DNA of 64,000 nucleotides from the NCBI GenBank assembly GCA_033717875.1, contig JADDKJ010000014.1, positions 12,872-76,871 of the forward strand, written 5' to 3'. This DNA comes from SBBG01 sp033717875. GTDB taxonomy: Bacteria > Pseudomonadota > Gammaproteobacteria > Ga0077554 > Ga007554. Positions 33,703-44,857 of the stretch are shown in pieces. A model generated the notes under the pieces. That model was given only the letters and a program-made list of their open reading frames with translations. It was not told the DNA's origin and ran no database searches. Made by a program: the position numbers and the translations under genes. Numbering within the stretch: position 1 is the first letter of the stretch; the number at the start of each line of letters is the position of its first letter.

Positions 33703-34206
33703 TCAGGCGGTGCGTCTGATACTCACCGCGTTGTTTGCGGCGGCTTCGGCGGCCGGGTCTTTGGTGTTGTGCTCGACCCAGCGCTGGCCTTGGGGTGTGG
33801 TTTCGCGTTTCCAGAACGGTGCGCGTTCTTTCAGGTAGTTGATGACGAAGCGGCAGGCGTCGAAGGCGTTGGCACGGTGCGCCGACCACACGGCGACCAA
33901 CACGATCGGGTCACTGGGGCGGATGGCGCCGTGGCGGTGTATCACCAGGATATTCATCACTTCCCATTTTTCCGCGGCTTCCTCGCAGACTTTCTCGATA
34001 TGGCGCTCGGTCATGCCGGGGTAGTAGTCGAGAAACATCTCCGATACCTGGTGGCCGTCGTTGAAGTCGCGCATGGTGCCGACGAAGGTGACCACACCGC
34101 CATATTTTCCCGTTGCAACGTCGGAAGTTTGATAATCGTCGGTCGCCTGGCAGGGGTCGAGCGCCTCTTCCTGGACGATGACTTTGATGTGAGTCTGCAC
34201 GGCCAT
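33703..34206 (-). CDS. moaE: Molybdopterin synthase catalytic subunit
   Basis: The large subunit of molybdopterin synthase, which adds two sulfurs to cyclic pyranopterin phosphate using thiocarboxylated MoaD. From ATG 34206 (GGAGG six bases upstream) it has 167 residues. GGVVTFVGTMRDFNDGHQV near residue 38 and the segment HRHGAIRPSDPIVLVAVWSA HR around 95 are typical. The catalytic Lys lies in NYLKERAPFWKRE. moaD ends 2 bp upstream, giving a compact moaD-moaE pair. Confidence 0.93.
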   Translation of the reverse strand: MAVQTHIKVIVQEEALDPCQATDDYQTSDVATGKYGGVVTFVGTMRDFNDGHQVSEMFLDYYPGMTERHIEKVCEEAAEKWEVMNILVIHRHGAIRPSDPIVLVAVWSAHRANAFDACRFVINYLKERAPFWKRETTPQGQRWVEHNTKDPAAEAAANNAVSIRRTA

Positions 34207-34208
34207 GA

Positions 34209-34445
34209 TCAACCTCCGGTCACGGGCGGGAAGAAGGCGACCTCATCGCCGTTTTTTACGGCGTGGGCGCCATCGGTGTATTCCATATTGACGGCAATCA
34301 AGGTGCTGGCGGGCAATTCCTGGCCGCCAGCGGCCTTTTTCCACAGATCGGCGACGGTGATGGTGTCGCCGTCAATGGAAACGGTGTCCTCGGCGCGTCC
34401 CATACGGTCGCGCATGCTGGCGAAATAACGTACTTTGATATTCAT
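34209..34445 (-). CDS. moaD: Molybdopterin synthase sulfur-carrier subunit
   Basis: A 78-residue ubiquitin-like protein ending in the required Gly-Gly (FFPPVTGG). After adenylation by MoeB and sulfuration it donates sulfur to precursor Z through MoaE. It follows moaC by 24 bp in the same direction. Confidence 0.93.
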   Translation of the reverse strand: MNIKVRYFASMRDRMGRAEDTVSIDGDTITVADLWKKAAGGQELPASTLIAVNMEYTDGAHAVKNGDEVAFFPPVTGG

Positions 34446-34469
34446 GTCCGGTCTCAGACTTGCCGCTAC

Positions 34470-34958
34470 TTAACCCTGCGCCGCTCTGCGCCAGGTGCCC
34501 GATTTTCCGCCCGACTTTTCCAGCAGGCCGATGCCATCCATCACCATGCCGCGGTCCACGGCCTTGCACATGTCATAAATGGTGAGCAGGGCGACCTGCA
34601 CGGCGGTCAGCGCCTCCATCTCCACGCCGGTCTGGCCGCCGCAGCGTACCGTGGCGCGGCAATAGACGGCGTTGTTTTCCGGCTCGGGGGTGAGTTCGAT
34701 ATCGACATGCGTGATGCTGATCGGATGACACAAGGGGATGATGTCGGCGGTCTTTTTGGCGCCCATGATGCCCGCCACGCGCGCAATGCCGAGTACGTCG
34801 CCCTTCTTGTGCGTGCCCTGCATGATCATTTCCAGGGTCTTGGGGTTCATGTAGATGCGGCCTTCGGTGACGGCCTCGCGCTGGGTAACGGCCTTGGTGC
34901 CGACATCCACCATGTGGGCCTCGCCCTTGGCGTTGAAATGGGTGAATTCGTTTTCCAT
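34470..34958 (-). CDS. moaC: Cyclic pyranopterin monophosphate synthase
   Basis: A 162-residue enzyme that turns the MoaA product into cyclic pyranopterin phosphate. MVDVGTKAVTQREAVTEGRI and LCHPISITHV are the conserved segments, and GVEMEALTAVQVALLTIYDM supplies active-site residues. The gene lies between moaA (86 bp upstream) and moaD, so the minus strand reads moaA-C-D-E. Confidence 0.96.
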   Translation of the reverse strand: MENEFTHFNAKGEAHMVDVGTKAVTQREAVTEGRIYMNPKTLEMIMQGTHKKGDVLGIARVAGIMGAKKTADIIPLCHPISITHVDIELTPEPENNAVYCRATVRCGGQTGVEMEALTAVQVALLTIYDMCKAVDRGMVMDGIGLLEKSGGKSGTWRRAAQG

Positions 34959-35043
34959 CTGTATATACCTATGCCATTCTCAATTCAGGACGGTGTTGCG
35001 ATTGTGCCTCGCGCGTTGTGCGCATGGTAGCACAAATCGGCGC

Positions 35044-36141
35044 TCAGCCGCCGATCTGCGTCATGCTGCCGCGATGCAGTTGGGTGATGTCGATCTTGGC
35101 GTCGGAGCGCTTCTTTGCTTCGTAGCCATCGATGGCCTTGTCGGCGAATGCCTTGCGGAAGAGTGCGATCATATCGTCGTCGCTGCCGCCCTGGCGCATC
35201 ACTTGGCGCAGGTTGTATTCGTCATCGGAGTACAGGCAGTTGCGGATGCTGCCGTCGGCGGTGACGCGGATGCGCGAGCAGTTGCCGCACAGGCTGCGGG
35301 TGAAGGCGGGAATGACGGCGATCTTGCCGGCGTAGCCGGGAACCTTGAATATGTGATGTTCGGTGCGCGTGCCGGGCGCGGGGCCGATGTCGGGATAGCG
35401 CGCCTTGATGCGCGCCACGATGGTTTCCGCGCTGGTGAAGTGGTCCCCGGTGTTCCAGATCTGTTCGGCGTCGAAGGGCATGAATTCGATAAAGCGCACT
35501 GTGACGGCGTGATCCTTGGTGTATTCGGTGAACTTTTCCAGTTCATCTTCGTTGAAGCCATGCATGAACACCGCGTTGACTTTCACGCGCTGAAAGCCCG
35601 TGTCCAGCGCCAGCTTGATATTGCTGAGCACGGTATCGACGCCGGGGCGGCGGGTGATGCGCATGAAGCGGTCGGTGTCCATGCTGTCCAGGCTGACGTT
35701 GATGCCGGTGAGTCCCGCGTCAAGCAGATCCTTGGCGTAGCGGTGCAGTAGCAGTCCGTTGGTAGTAAGATGGACGCCCTTGATGCCGGGCGTGGCGGCC
35801 GCGCCTGCCACGAGATCGACGATATCCTTGCGAATGGTGGGCTCGCCGCCGGTGAAGCGTACCTTCTTCACGCCTACCTTGGCGAGCACCGAGATGATGC
35901 GCAGGGTTTCCTCGGCGGTGAGCATCTCGTCCTTATGTCTGAATTCGACCCCTTCCTCGGGCATGCAGTAGGTACAGCGCAGGTTGCATCTGTCCGTAAC
36001 GGCGATGCGGACGTAATCGAAGGTGCGCCCGAAGGTGTCCTGCAATGGAGGCAAGCGGGATGTGCGGGGGCCGGGTATCACGAGGGATTCCCCAGAGGCT
36101 GTGTTTGGGCTTTCCGCAAGGTTGGAATTGTTCTGGAACAT
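35044..36141 (-). CDS. moaA: GTP 3',8-cyclase (MoaA, radical SAM)
   Basis: First enzyme of molybdopterin synthesis. From ATG 36141, behind a strong TAGGAGG, it has 365 residues. The radical-SAM cluster is CNLRCTYC near residue 53, and a second 4Fe-4S site near the C-terminus uses LCGNCSRIRVTADGSIRNCL. The protein ends in Gly-Gly (MTQIGG), which MoaA needs for activity. The first ~40 residues before LQDTFGR are a non-conserved extension. Confidence 0.96.
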   Translation of the reverse strand: MFQNNSNLAESPNTASGESLVIPGPRTSRLPPLQDTFGRTFDYVRIAVTDRCNLRCTYCMPEEGVEFRHKDEMLTAEETLRIISVLAKVGVKKVRFTGGEPTIRKDIVDLVAGAAATPGIKGVHLTTNGLLLHRYAKDLLDAGLTGINVSLDSMDTDRFMRITRRPGVDTVLSNIKLALDTGFQRVKVNAVFMHGFNEDELEKFTEYTKDHAVTVRFIEFMPFDAEQIWNTGDHFTSAETIVARIKARYPDIGPAPGTRTEHHIFKVPGYAGKIAVIPAFTRSLCGNCSRIRVTADGSIRNCLYSDDEYNLRQVMRQGGSDDDMIALFRKAFADKAIDGYEAKKRSDAKIDITQLHRGSMTQIGG

Positions 36142-36532
36142 GGTTGTGGGCCTCCTAACGATGGGGTAGCGCACCCGACATCAATAACCAAGTATAATAG
36201 TCAGGTAATTTAAACATACACTACACCCCCCTTGCATGGCAAGCGGTCCACTTGATGTCTGGTCATTGATCTGCGCATAAATTTGCCTTTTATTCGTACG
36301 CGACTGCTACTATATATCGGCTGATCGGCAGATTCTTTTAATACATCAAGCGTTCGCGGCTCTTTATTAATTTTTAGTTGGAGCGAGATTTTATTACGTT
36401 GTTCTGCTTTTTACCATAAAATTGTCTCAATTTGTAGATATTTTGTCCGTTTTGAGGGGTTTGTGTGCTTTCTTTGGCGTTTTGTGTGAACAACTAAAGA
36501 ATTTCGTAAGATGGGCGCGGAAGGGTTTATAA
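36142..36532. other. AT-rich divergent promoter region between moaA and the kelch gene
   Basis: About 390 bp, clearly poorer in GC than the genes. It has a TATAAT at 36193-36198 on the plus strand and several T-runs (for example near 36376). No Moco-riboswitch-like structure could be recognised by eye. Promoters for both divergent genes must lie here; exact sites are not assigned. Confidence 0.5.
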
Positions 36533-37465
36533 ATGGGAAATATCGTTAAATCAGGGGCTTGGATAAGCAGTGGGGCGTTGGACGTGGCGCGCTCTCATCC
36601 GTCTGTGGCGGTTCATGATGGCAAAATATATACCTTCGGCGGCGGCGGCATGAACTTCGCCAGCATGAATCTGGCACGGATGTATGATCCCGCGACCGGG
36701 CGATGGGAAAAACGTGCCGATATGCCTACCTTGCGTTCGGGGGCTGTGGCCGCGACGGTGGGCGACCGCATCTATGTCATGGGTGGCGGATTCAAGCAGG
36801 CCAATGGCACGTTCCGCTTTTTGACGGCGGTGGAAATCTACGATCCGCTGCGTGATGTCTGGGAAACCGGCCCGGACCTGTTGCAGCCGCACGATTATCC
36901 GGCGGTGGCCTTTCTGGACGGCCATATCTATGTCATGGGCGGGCATCACCCCGATGCCACGCAGGGCGGGCCGCAAACCGACCCGGGTTTTGATTTCTGC
37001 GAGCGGCTCGACATCGCCAAGGGGGCATGGGAAGAGATCGCGCCCCTGCCCACGCCGCGCTTCGCGCTCAGCGCGGTGGTGATGGGCGGCAAGATCATGA
37101 CCATGGGCGGCGTGGCGTTCAGCAGCAAGGGGTTCAACAACTTCGATTTCGTCGAAACTTACGACCCCGCCACGGGCAAGTGGACGCGGGATGCCTTGAC
37201 GTTGCCCTGGACGGCGGCGGGGCAGGGCTCCTGTGTGCTGGACGGGCAGCTCTTCATCTTTGGCGGTTACAGTGGCGATGGTATTCATGACCGCGCCGCC
37301 TATTACGATGCGGAGCAGGGCGCGTGGTATCAGGTTGGCCCCATGCCGGGCACCCTGGCGGCGATGGGGGTGGCGGTGGTGGATAAATCGGCCTATCTGA
37401 TCGGTGGCTGGGCGGACGCCCAGCGTATTCCCGTCGGTGCGTTTTATGTATACAGTCGCGCCTGA
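36533..37465 (+). CDS. Kelch-repeat beta-propeller protein
   Basis: A 310-residue protein made of six kelch blades. Each carries a double-Gly strand: IYTFGGGG, IYVMGGGF, IYVMGGHH, IMTMGGVA, LFIFGGYS and AYLIGGWA, with the associated Tyr/Trp (YDPATGRWEKRADMP). No signal peptide is seen, so it should be cytoplasmic. It could be an N-acetylneuraminate-epimerase-like enzyme or a protein-binding scaffold; neither is supported by specific residues. A strong ribosome site (GGAAGGG) precedes the ATG. moeB starts 13 bp after it. Confidence 0.82.
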   Translation: MGNIVKSGAWISSGALDVARSHPSVAVHDGKIYTFGGGGMNFASMNLARMYDPATGRWEKRADMPTLRSGAVAATVGDRIYVMGGGFKQANGTFRFLTAVEIYDPLRDVWETGPDLLQPHDYPAVAFLDGHIYVMGGHHPDATQGGPQTDPGFDFCERLDIAKGAWEEIAPLPTPRFALSAVVMGGKIMTMGGVAFSSKGFNNFDFVETYDPATGKWTRDALTLPWTAAGQGSCVLDGQLFIFGGYSGDGIHDRAAYYDAEQGAWYQVGPMPGTLAAMGVAVVDKSAYLIGGWADAQRIPVGAFYVYSRA

Positions 37466-37478
37466 GCATAAGCGCTGA

Positions 37479-38270
37479 ATGAACGACGAGCAGTTGACCC
37501 GCTATAGCCGCCACATCCTGCTGCCGCAGGTCGATTTCGCCGGTCAGGAGAAACTGCTGCGTTCACGAGTGCTGGTGGTCGGTGTGGGCGGACTGGGATC
37601 GCCGTTGGGCATGTATCTGGCGAGCGGCGGCATCGGCCATATCGCGATCAGCGATGATGACCGGGTTGATCTCTCCAATCTCCAGCGCCAGATCATTCAT
37701 CGCACGGCCGATATCGGCCGGGACAAGGTGGACTCCGCGCGCGATGCCATGCTGGCGCTTAACCCCGGTATCGAGGTCAGCGCAATCAGGGTGCGCCTGT
37801 CGGGGGAAGCGCTGATCGAGCAGGTGCGGCTGGCCGACGTGGTGGTGGATGCCTGCGACAACTTTGCCACCCGTTTTGCGCTCAACGAGGTCTGCGTGAC
37901 GGAAGGCCGTCCGCTGGTGTCCGGCTCGGTAATCCGCGCGGAAGGGCAGGTGACGGTATTTCGCGCCGACCGGCCTGGCGGCCCCTGCTACCGTTGTCTG
38001 TACAAAGAGGGTGAGGCGGCGGCGGAGAGCTGCGCCGAAAGCGGTGTGCTCGCCCCGGTGGCGGGTATCATCGCCAGCATTCAGGCAGCTGAAACGCTCA
38101 AGATACTGCTTGATATCGGCGATACCCTGGCCGGGCGGCTGTTGATGCTCGATGCTCTGGCCATGACCTGGCGAACGGTGCGGCTGGCCCAGGATCCGGC
38201 TTGTCCTGTGTGTTCTTCGCGGCAATCTCGTTCAGGCTTTGCATCTGCCCCAGGTTTAGGGTTAGAATAA
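37479..38270 (+). CDS. moeB: Molybdopterin-synthase adenylyltransferase (MoeB/ThiF family)
   Basis: An E1-like enzyme that adenylates the C-terminal Gly of MoaD (or ThiS). Residues: LTRYSRHILLPQVDFAGQEK at the start, nucleotide loop VVGVGGLGSP near residue 33, and zinc cysteines in CYRC near 170 and CPVC near 246. With moaA-C-D-E just upstream on the other strand, MoaD is the likely substrate, though some MoeB-like proteins also serve thiamine or cysteine pathways. Confidence 0.9.
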   Translation: MNDEQLTRYSRHILLPQVDFAGQEKLLRSRVLVVGVGGLGSPLGMYLASGGIGHIAISDDDRVDLSNLQRQIIHRTADIGRDKVDSARDAMLALNPGIEVSAIRVRLSGEALIEQVRLADVVVDACDNFATRFALNEVCVTEGRPLVSGSVIRAEGQVTVFRADRPGGPCYRCLYKEGEAAAESCAESGVLAPVAGIIASIQAAETLKILLDIGDTLAGRLLMLDALAMTWRTVRLAQDPACPVCSSRQSRSGFASAPGLGLE

Positions 38271-38345
38271 AAAATTAAGTCATTGGACTGGCTCTTTAGC
38301 TGATTGGGGGTCAGAGTGTCATTGTTTGGATTAACGAGGTTGTAA

Positions 38346-38561
38346 ATGCCGACAGTTCGGGTAAGAGAGAACGAGCCTTTCGAAGTGGCCTTGCGTCGTT
38401 TCAAGAGAACCTGTGAGAAAGCGGGAGTATTGGCCGATGTGCGGGCCCGCGAGTTCTATGAAAAGCCCACCTCGGTGCGCAAGCGCAAGGCGGCGGCGGC
38501 GGTGAAGCGCCAGCTCAAGAAGAGTTCGCGCGATATTACCAAGCGTGTGCGTTTATACTGA
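38346..38561 (+). CDS. rpsU: 30S ribosomal protein S21
   Basis: A 71-residue S21 protein: begins MPTVRVRENEPFEVALRRFK and ends in a basic helix with KRVRLY. It starts the conserved macromolecular-synthesis operon rpsU-yqeY-dnaG-rpoD. The Shine-Dalgarno ACGAGGT is 8 bp upstream. Confidence 0.97.
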   Translation: MPTVRVRENEPFEVALRRFKRTCEKAGVLADVRAREFYEKPTSVRKRKAAAAVKRQLKKSSRDITKRVRLY

Positions 38562-38609
38562 TTCATCCATCGTTTTCCTTTTCCTTAAAGCTTCTGGAGC
38601 GCCGCTGCT

Positions 38610-39068
38610 ATGTCACTGAAGACGCGCATCGAGGAAGACATGAAAGCCGCGATGCGCGCCAAGGACAAGGAGCGTCTGGGCGTTATTCGTCTGATTCTGG
38701 CGGCCATCAAGCAGCGCGAGGTCGATGAGCGCATCACGCTTGACGATGCCCAGGCGCTCGCCGTGCTCGACAAGATGCTCAAGCAGCGGCGCGACTCCAT
38801 CAGCCAGTACGAAGCGGCGGGGCGTTCCGACCTTGCCCGGCAGGAGGCGTTCGAGATCGGCGTCATTCAGGTCTATCTCCCCGCGCAGCTCGGCGAGGCG
38901 GAACTCGATGCCCTGATCGATCAGGCTGTGACCGAAAGTGGCGCGGCTTCGGCCAAGGATATGGGCAAGGTGATGGCCGTGCTCAAGCCGCGCGCCCAGG
39001 GGCGCACCGATATGGGCGCTATGGGGGCGAAAGTCAAAAACAAGCTGGCGGCGCTGTTTCCAGGGTAG
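38610..39068 (+). CDS. yqeY: GatB/YqeY domain protein
   Basis: A 152-residue YqeY protein, related to the C-terminal tRNA-binding helices of GatB (Asp/Glu-tRNA amidotransferase). It opens with SLKTRIEEDMKAAMRAKDKE and ends GRTDMGAMGAKVKNKLAALF, as usual. Whether it acts on tRNA is unproven. It is inserted between rpsU and dnaG in many gammaproteobacteria, as here. Confidence 0.94.
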   Translation: MSLKTRIEEDMKAAMRAKDKERLGVIRLILAAIKQREVDERITLDDAQALAVLDKMLKQRRDSISQYEAAGRSDLARQEAFEIGVIQVYLPAQLGEAELDALIDQAVTESGAASAKDMGKVMAVLKPRAQGRTDMGAMGAKVKNKLAALFPG

Positions 39069-39173
39069 CCTGGCGCTGGCGTTTCGCCTCTCCGCATTCT
39101 TTGCCGAGGGGGCCGGTTTTGTAGAGCGCTGTAATTGTGGCAGCAGCGGCATCGAGTGTCATCACATCAGCGC

Positions 39174-40928
39174 ATGGCAGGCCGTATCCCCCAGCAATTC
39201 ATCGATGAACTCATGACCCGCGTCGACATCGTCGAGGTGATCGACGCGCGTGTCCCTCTGCGCAAGGCGGGCCGTGATTATATGGCTCGTTGTCCCTTCC
39301 ACGACGAGAAAACCCCTTCCTTCACGGTCAGCCCGGAGAAGCAGTTCTACCATTGCTTCGGTTGTGGCGCGCACGGCACGGCCATCGGTTTTTTGATGGA
39401 ATACGAGCGCCTGGATTTTGTCGAGGCCGTGCAGGAGCTGGCGGCGCGGGTGGGAATGCCATTGCCGCAGGCGGAGGCGAGTCCCGCCGCGGCAGCGCCC
39501 AAAAGCAAAGATCTCTATGAGCTGTTGATTCAGGCCGCCACTTTTTACCGGCGCCAATTGCGCGAGCATTCGCAGGCCAAACGCGCCGTCGATTATCTGA
39601 AAGGACGCGGCCTGAGCGGCGAGATCGCCGCCGAGTTCGACATCGGCTTTGCCCCCGCCGGTTGGGATAATCTGCTGCGCGCGCTCGGCAATGGCGCGCA
39701 GGCCCGGCTCGTTGAAGCCGGTTTGCTGGTGGAAAAGCCGGGTGGCGGTTATTATGACCGTTTCCGCGACCGCATCATGTTTCCCATCCGCGACCCGCGC
39801 GGGCGTGTCATCGGTTTCGGCGGACGGGTGCTGGGCGACGACACGCCCAAATACCTTAACTCACCGGAAACGCCGGTCTTCCACAAGGGACGCGAACTCT
39901 ACGGATTGTACGAGGCGCGCAAGGCGCTGCGCCAGATCGACCGGCTGCTGGTGGTGGAGGGCTATATGGACGTGGTGGCGCTGGCGCAGTTCGGCATCCG
40001 CTATGCCGTGGCGACGCTGGGCACGGCGATCACGCGCGAGCATCTGGAACGCATCTTCCGCGTCGTTCCCGAAGTGGTGTTCTGTTTCGATGGCGACCGT
40101 GCCGGACGCGAAGCCGCGTGGCGCGCGGTCGAAAATGCCTTGCCGATGATGTCCGACGGGCGCACGGCGCGCTTCATGTTTCTGCCGGAAGGCGAGGACC
40201 CCGATACGCTGGTGCGCAAGGAAGGTCAAGAGCCATTCGAGGCGCGAATCGCCAATTCCGTCACGCTTTCGGAATTTTTTTATACGACCCTCGCCCGGCA
40301 GACCGATATATACAGCAGGGACGGGCGCGCGCGGCTGGTGGAACTTGCCCGGCCTGTGTTGTCCAAGGTACCGGATGGCGCCTTCAGGCGCATGATGCTG
40401 GAGCGCCTGGCGGAAATTGCGCGTATGGATGCCGTGGCGCTGAACGGACTGGTTGGCGCCGGCAAGACGGCTGCGCCAGCGAGGCCGCGGACTTCCGCCA
40501 GATCCGCGGTGGCGCCTACCCGTTCGCCAGTGCGGATGGCGATAGAAATGCTGCTGTATCGGCCAGCGCTGGCTTGTGCTGCGGGAGACCCGCGGGAACT
40601 GGCGGAGCTGGATGTGGCTGGCGCGGATTTGCTGCTCAAGCTGCTTGAATTGTTGCAGGCGCAGCCTCATTTAAACGCAGGAGCAATCATCGAACACTGG
40701 CGCGGTACGACAGAAGGCCGTCACCTGGCGGCGCTGGCGCAGTGGTCGCCGGCGGTGCCCGAAGGGGTGGACGCGGAATTCAGCGGTACCCTGCGACGGC
40801 TGCGCGAACAGGCCTTGGAGCAACGTGTCGAGCGTTTATTGCACAAGGAAAAGGTGGAGGGGCTGAGCGCCGCGGAGAAAGATGAATTGCGGCGCCTGCT
40901 GCCACTCGCCAAGGGCGAGGGGAAGTAA
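39174..40928 (+). CDS. dnaG: DNA primase
   Basis: Makes RNA primers at the replication fork. From ATG 39174 it has 584 residues. The CHC2 zinc domain is CPFHDEKTPSFTV ... HCFGCGAHG at residues ~40-65. The RNA-polymerase core contains the Toprim motifs EGYMDVVAL (catalytic Glu) and DGDRAGREAAWR. The C-terminal helicase-binding region is present. An upstream in-frame codon at 39135 would add 13 residues not found in the family. Confidence 0.96.
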   Translation: MAGRIPQQFIDELMTRVDIVEVIDARVPLRKAGRDYMARCPFHDEKTPSFTVSPEKQFYHCFGCGAHGTAIGFLMEYERLDFVEAVQELAARVGMPLPQAEASPAAAAPKSKDLYELLIQAATFYRRQLREHSQAKRAVDYLKGRGLSGEIAAEFDIGFAPAGWDNLLRALGNGAQARLVEAGLLVEKPGGGYYDRFRDRIMFPIRDPRGRVIGFGGRVLGDDTPKYLNSPETPVFHKGRELYGLYEARKALRQIDRLLVVEGYMDVVALAQFGIRYAVATLGTAITREHLERIFRVVPEVVFCFDGDRAGREAAWRAVENALPMMSDGRTARFMFLPEGEDPDTLVRKEGQEPFEARIANSVTLSEFFYTTLARQTDIYSRDGRARLVELARPVLSKVPDGAFRRMMLERLAEIARMDAVALNGLVGAGKTAAPARPRTSARSAVAPTRSPVRMAIEMLLYRPALACAAGDPRELAELDVAGADLLLKLLELLQAQPHLNAGAIIEHWRGTTEGRHLAALAQWSPAVPEGVDAEFSGTLRRLREQALEQRVERLLHKEKVEGLSAAEKDELRRLLPLAKGEGK

Positions 40929-41042
40929 AAAAGTCGGCGAGCGGCCTTCGCGCCATCGCCTGTTTGATGTAAAATGCCAAGTTATTTTGTGCGCGCAGCC
41001 TCTGAGTTGTTTAACCTTGAAACCTTAAAGATGCCGGGTAAC

Positions 41043-42890
<1,848 letters not shown>

Positions 42891-42901
42891 CGCCATCAAC
42901 G

Positions 42902-42944
42902 CAAAAAAGAAGGAGGCCATGGGATGTGGCCTCCTTCTTTTTTG
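42902..42944 (+). terminator. Strong intrinsic terminator after rpoD
   Basis: CAAAAAAGAAGGAGGCCA pairs with TGGCCTCCTTCTTTTTTG across a short GGGATG-type loop, giving a long GC-rich stem flanked by A and T runs. It lies 12 bp after the rpoD stop and ends the macromolecular-synthesis operon. Confidence 0.92.
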
Positions 42945-43032
42945 CCTCGGATTTTTCGAGGTGCCCATCAATGCAGGGTGGCGCATGCGCGACACGCGCG
43001 CTATACTTCCGCCTCTCCATTCACATCTTCAC

Positions 43033-43109
<77 letters not shown>

Positions 43110-43209
43110 TAAATCAACGCCTTGAAGATTCGTCAAAACATGGCTAGAACCCCCTGAGCGCGGCTATAATGACATCCATGAGCGGGGACGAGTTAACCAC
43201 TGGCGCAAG

Positions 43210-44022
43210 ATGAAATCGCGCACGCTGTTGATCTTGGGGGCAGTTGTCGTGTTATTTGCCGGGGTGGGGTGGTTGGTCCATGCCCAGCTTGACAGGCCGC
43301 CGGTATCTAAGCCTATCCCCCTGACGGAGCTTCAGGCTGGCAGCATCAGCCAGATCCGCATCGAGTACAGGGAGGGTGAGATCATCACCTTGTACAAGGA
43401 AAGCCATGGCTGGCGTATCAGCCAGCCTATCAGTGTGCCCGCCAATGATGAGCGTGTCGCGCAATTGCTGCGATTGATAAAAGCGGAGCGTCAAGATATC
43501 CAAGGCAAGGAATTGGCCGGTGTCCAACCGGGTGTGCCCCACTTCCGCGTGAGTTTCGATGACCTGGAGCTGGCCTTTGGCGGTGTGGAGCCGGCCAGCG
43601 GGCGGCGTTATGTTTTGATGGGAAAAGCGGTTTACTTGATAAGTGATCGTGATTACCAGCATGCCATGGTCGCTCTTGCCGAGCTGGTGAGCCCCCTCTT
43701 GTTGCCTGCTGGTTTCCTGCCCGTGCAAATCATCGCGCCGGGTGTGACGATGGCGAACGGTGATCCCGGCTGGTCCGATTTGGCCGACGCATGGTGCCGC
43801 ACGCGGGCGTTTCGTGTCGAAGGCTGGTCGGCGGAGAGCAAGCCGATAGGCGAGATCATCGTGCGGCTCGAACCGGCGGCCGAATTTCATTTTGAGATCA
43901 TCGCCACAGAGCCGGAGTTGATCCTTGCGCGCCACGACATTGGCATGCAATATCGTCTGACCAGAGACCAGGCGAAGCGCCTGCTGCCGTCATCCGTGAT
44001 GAATAGCGGGCACTCGCCATAA
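43210..44022 (+). CDS. Membrane-anchored DUF4340-like protein
   Basis: A 270-residue protein with one N-terminal helix (TLLILGAVVVLFAGVGWLV) acting as a signal anchor. The soluble part has repeated short beta/alpha units (ISQIRIEYREGEIITLYKES and VANDERVAQLL-like segments) that recall DUF4340, a domain often found with gliding or ABC-transport operons. The match is by pattern only. It starts 100 bp after the tRNA and ends 4 bp before mutM, so the two may be co-transcribed. Confidence 0.6.
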   Translation: MKSRTLLILGAVVVLFAGVGWLVHAQLDRPPVSKPIPLTELQAGSISQIRIEYREGEIITLYKESHGWRISQPISVPANDERVAQLLRLIKAERQDIQGKELAGVQPGVPHFRVSFDDLELAFGGVEPASGRRYVLMGKAVYLISDRDYQHAMVALAELVSPLLLPAGFLPVQIIAPGVTMANGDPGWSDLADAWCRTRAFRVEGWSAESKPIGEIIVRLEPAAEFHFEIIATEPELILARHDIGMQYRLTRDQAKRLLPSSVMNSGHSP

Positions 44023-44026
44023 TCTT

Positions 44027-44842
44027 ATGCCAGAGCTGCCCGAAGTCGAAACCACGCGCCGCGGCATTGCGCCCTATCTCGTGGGGGCGCGTATAGCGCG
44101 CGTCACCGTCCGCACCCCTTGCTTGCGTCACCCTGTTTCTCCCCAACTCGTCAGGGAGGCGCCGGGACAGATCCTGCAATCCGTCGACCGGCGTGGCAAG
44201 TATCTGCTACTGCGTTGTCCGGCGGGATCGGTTATCATCCACCTCGGCATGTCCGGTAGCTTGCGTGTTCTGCCGGACGATGTCCCGCCCGAACGGCATG
44301 ACCATGTGGACATCGTTTTGGACAGCGGCCACATGCTGCGTCTGCGCGATCCGCGCCGCTTTGGCAGTGTGCTGTGGACGCGCCAGGAGCCGCTGCAACA
44401 TGCGCTGCTACGCGGCCTCGGCCCCGAGCCGCTGAGTGACGGGTTTAGCGGTGATCATCTGTATCGCCGTTCGCGCGGACGCCGTCTTGCTGTCAAGCAA
44501 TTCATCATGGATCATCATATTGTCACAGGCGTAGGTAATATTTATGCCAGTGAGGCGCTGTTTCTGGCGGGTATCCATCCTTCGCGCGAGGCGGGGCGTA
44601 TTTCACTGGAGCGATACGCGCGCCTGGCGGCGGCGATCAGGCAAGTGTTGGCGCAGGCCATCGCTCAGGGCGGAACGACGTTGCGCGACTTTTATAATGG
44701 CGAAGGCAAGCCGGGTTATTTTCAGCAGCAGCTTAAGGTTTACGGCAGAGCGGGTCAGCCGTGTACAACCTGCGGCCGGCCGGTAGCGCAAACCAGGCAG
44801 GGGCAGCGTTCGAGCTTTTACTGCACCGCCTGTCAGCGATAA
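44027..44842 (+). CDS. mutM: Formamidopyrimidine-DNA glycosylase
   Basis: A bifunctional DNA glycosylase/AP lyase that removes 8-oxoguanine and Fapy lesions. Pro-2 and Glu-3 of PELPEVETTRRGI are the catalytic residues. The helix-two-turn-helix precedes the C-terminal zinc finger CTTCGRPVAQTRQGQRSSFY followed by CTAC. The protein has 271 residues, the usual length. Confidence 0.96.
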   Translation: MPELPEVETTRRGIAPYLVGARIARVTVRTPCLRHPVSPQLVREAPGQILQSVDRRGKYLLLRCPAGSVIIHLGMSGSLRVLPDDVPPERHDHVDIVLDSGHMLRLRDPRRFGSVLWTRQEPLQHALLRGLGPEPLSDGFSGDHLYRRSRGRRLAVKQFIMDHHIVTGVGNIYASEALFLAGIHPSREAGRISLERYARLAAAIRQVLAQAIAQGGTTLRDFYNGEGKPGYFQQQLKVYGRAGQPCTTCGRPVAQTRQGQRSSFYCTACQR

Positions 44843-44857
44843 TCGAAGGATAAAAAG

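Noticed and set aside
36142..36532. Moco riboswitch upstream of moaA
   Set aside because: The region is AT-rich without the GC-rich multi-stem pattern expected; only a search with a covariance model could settle it.
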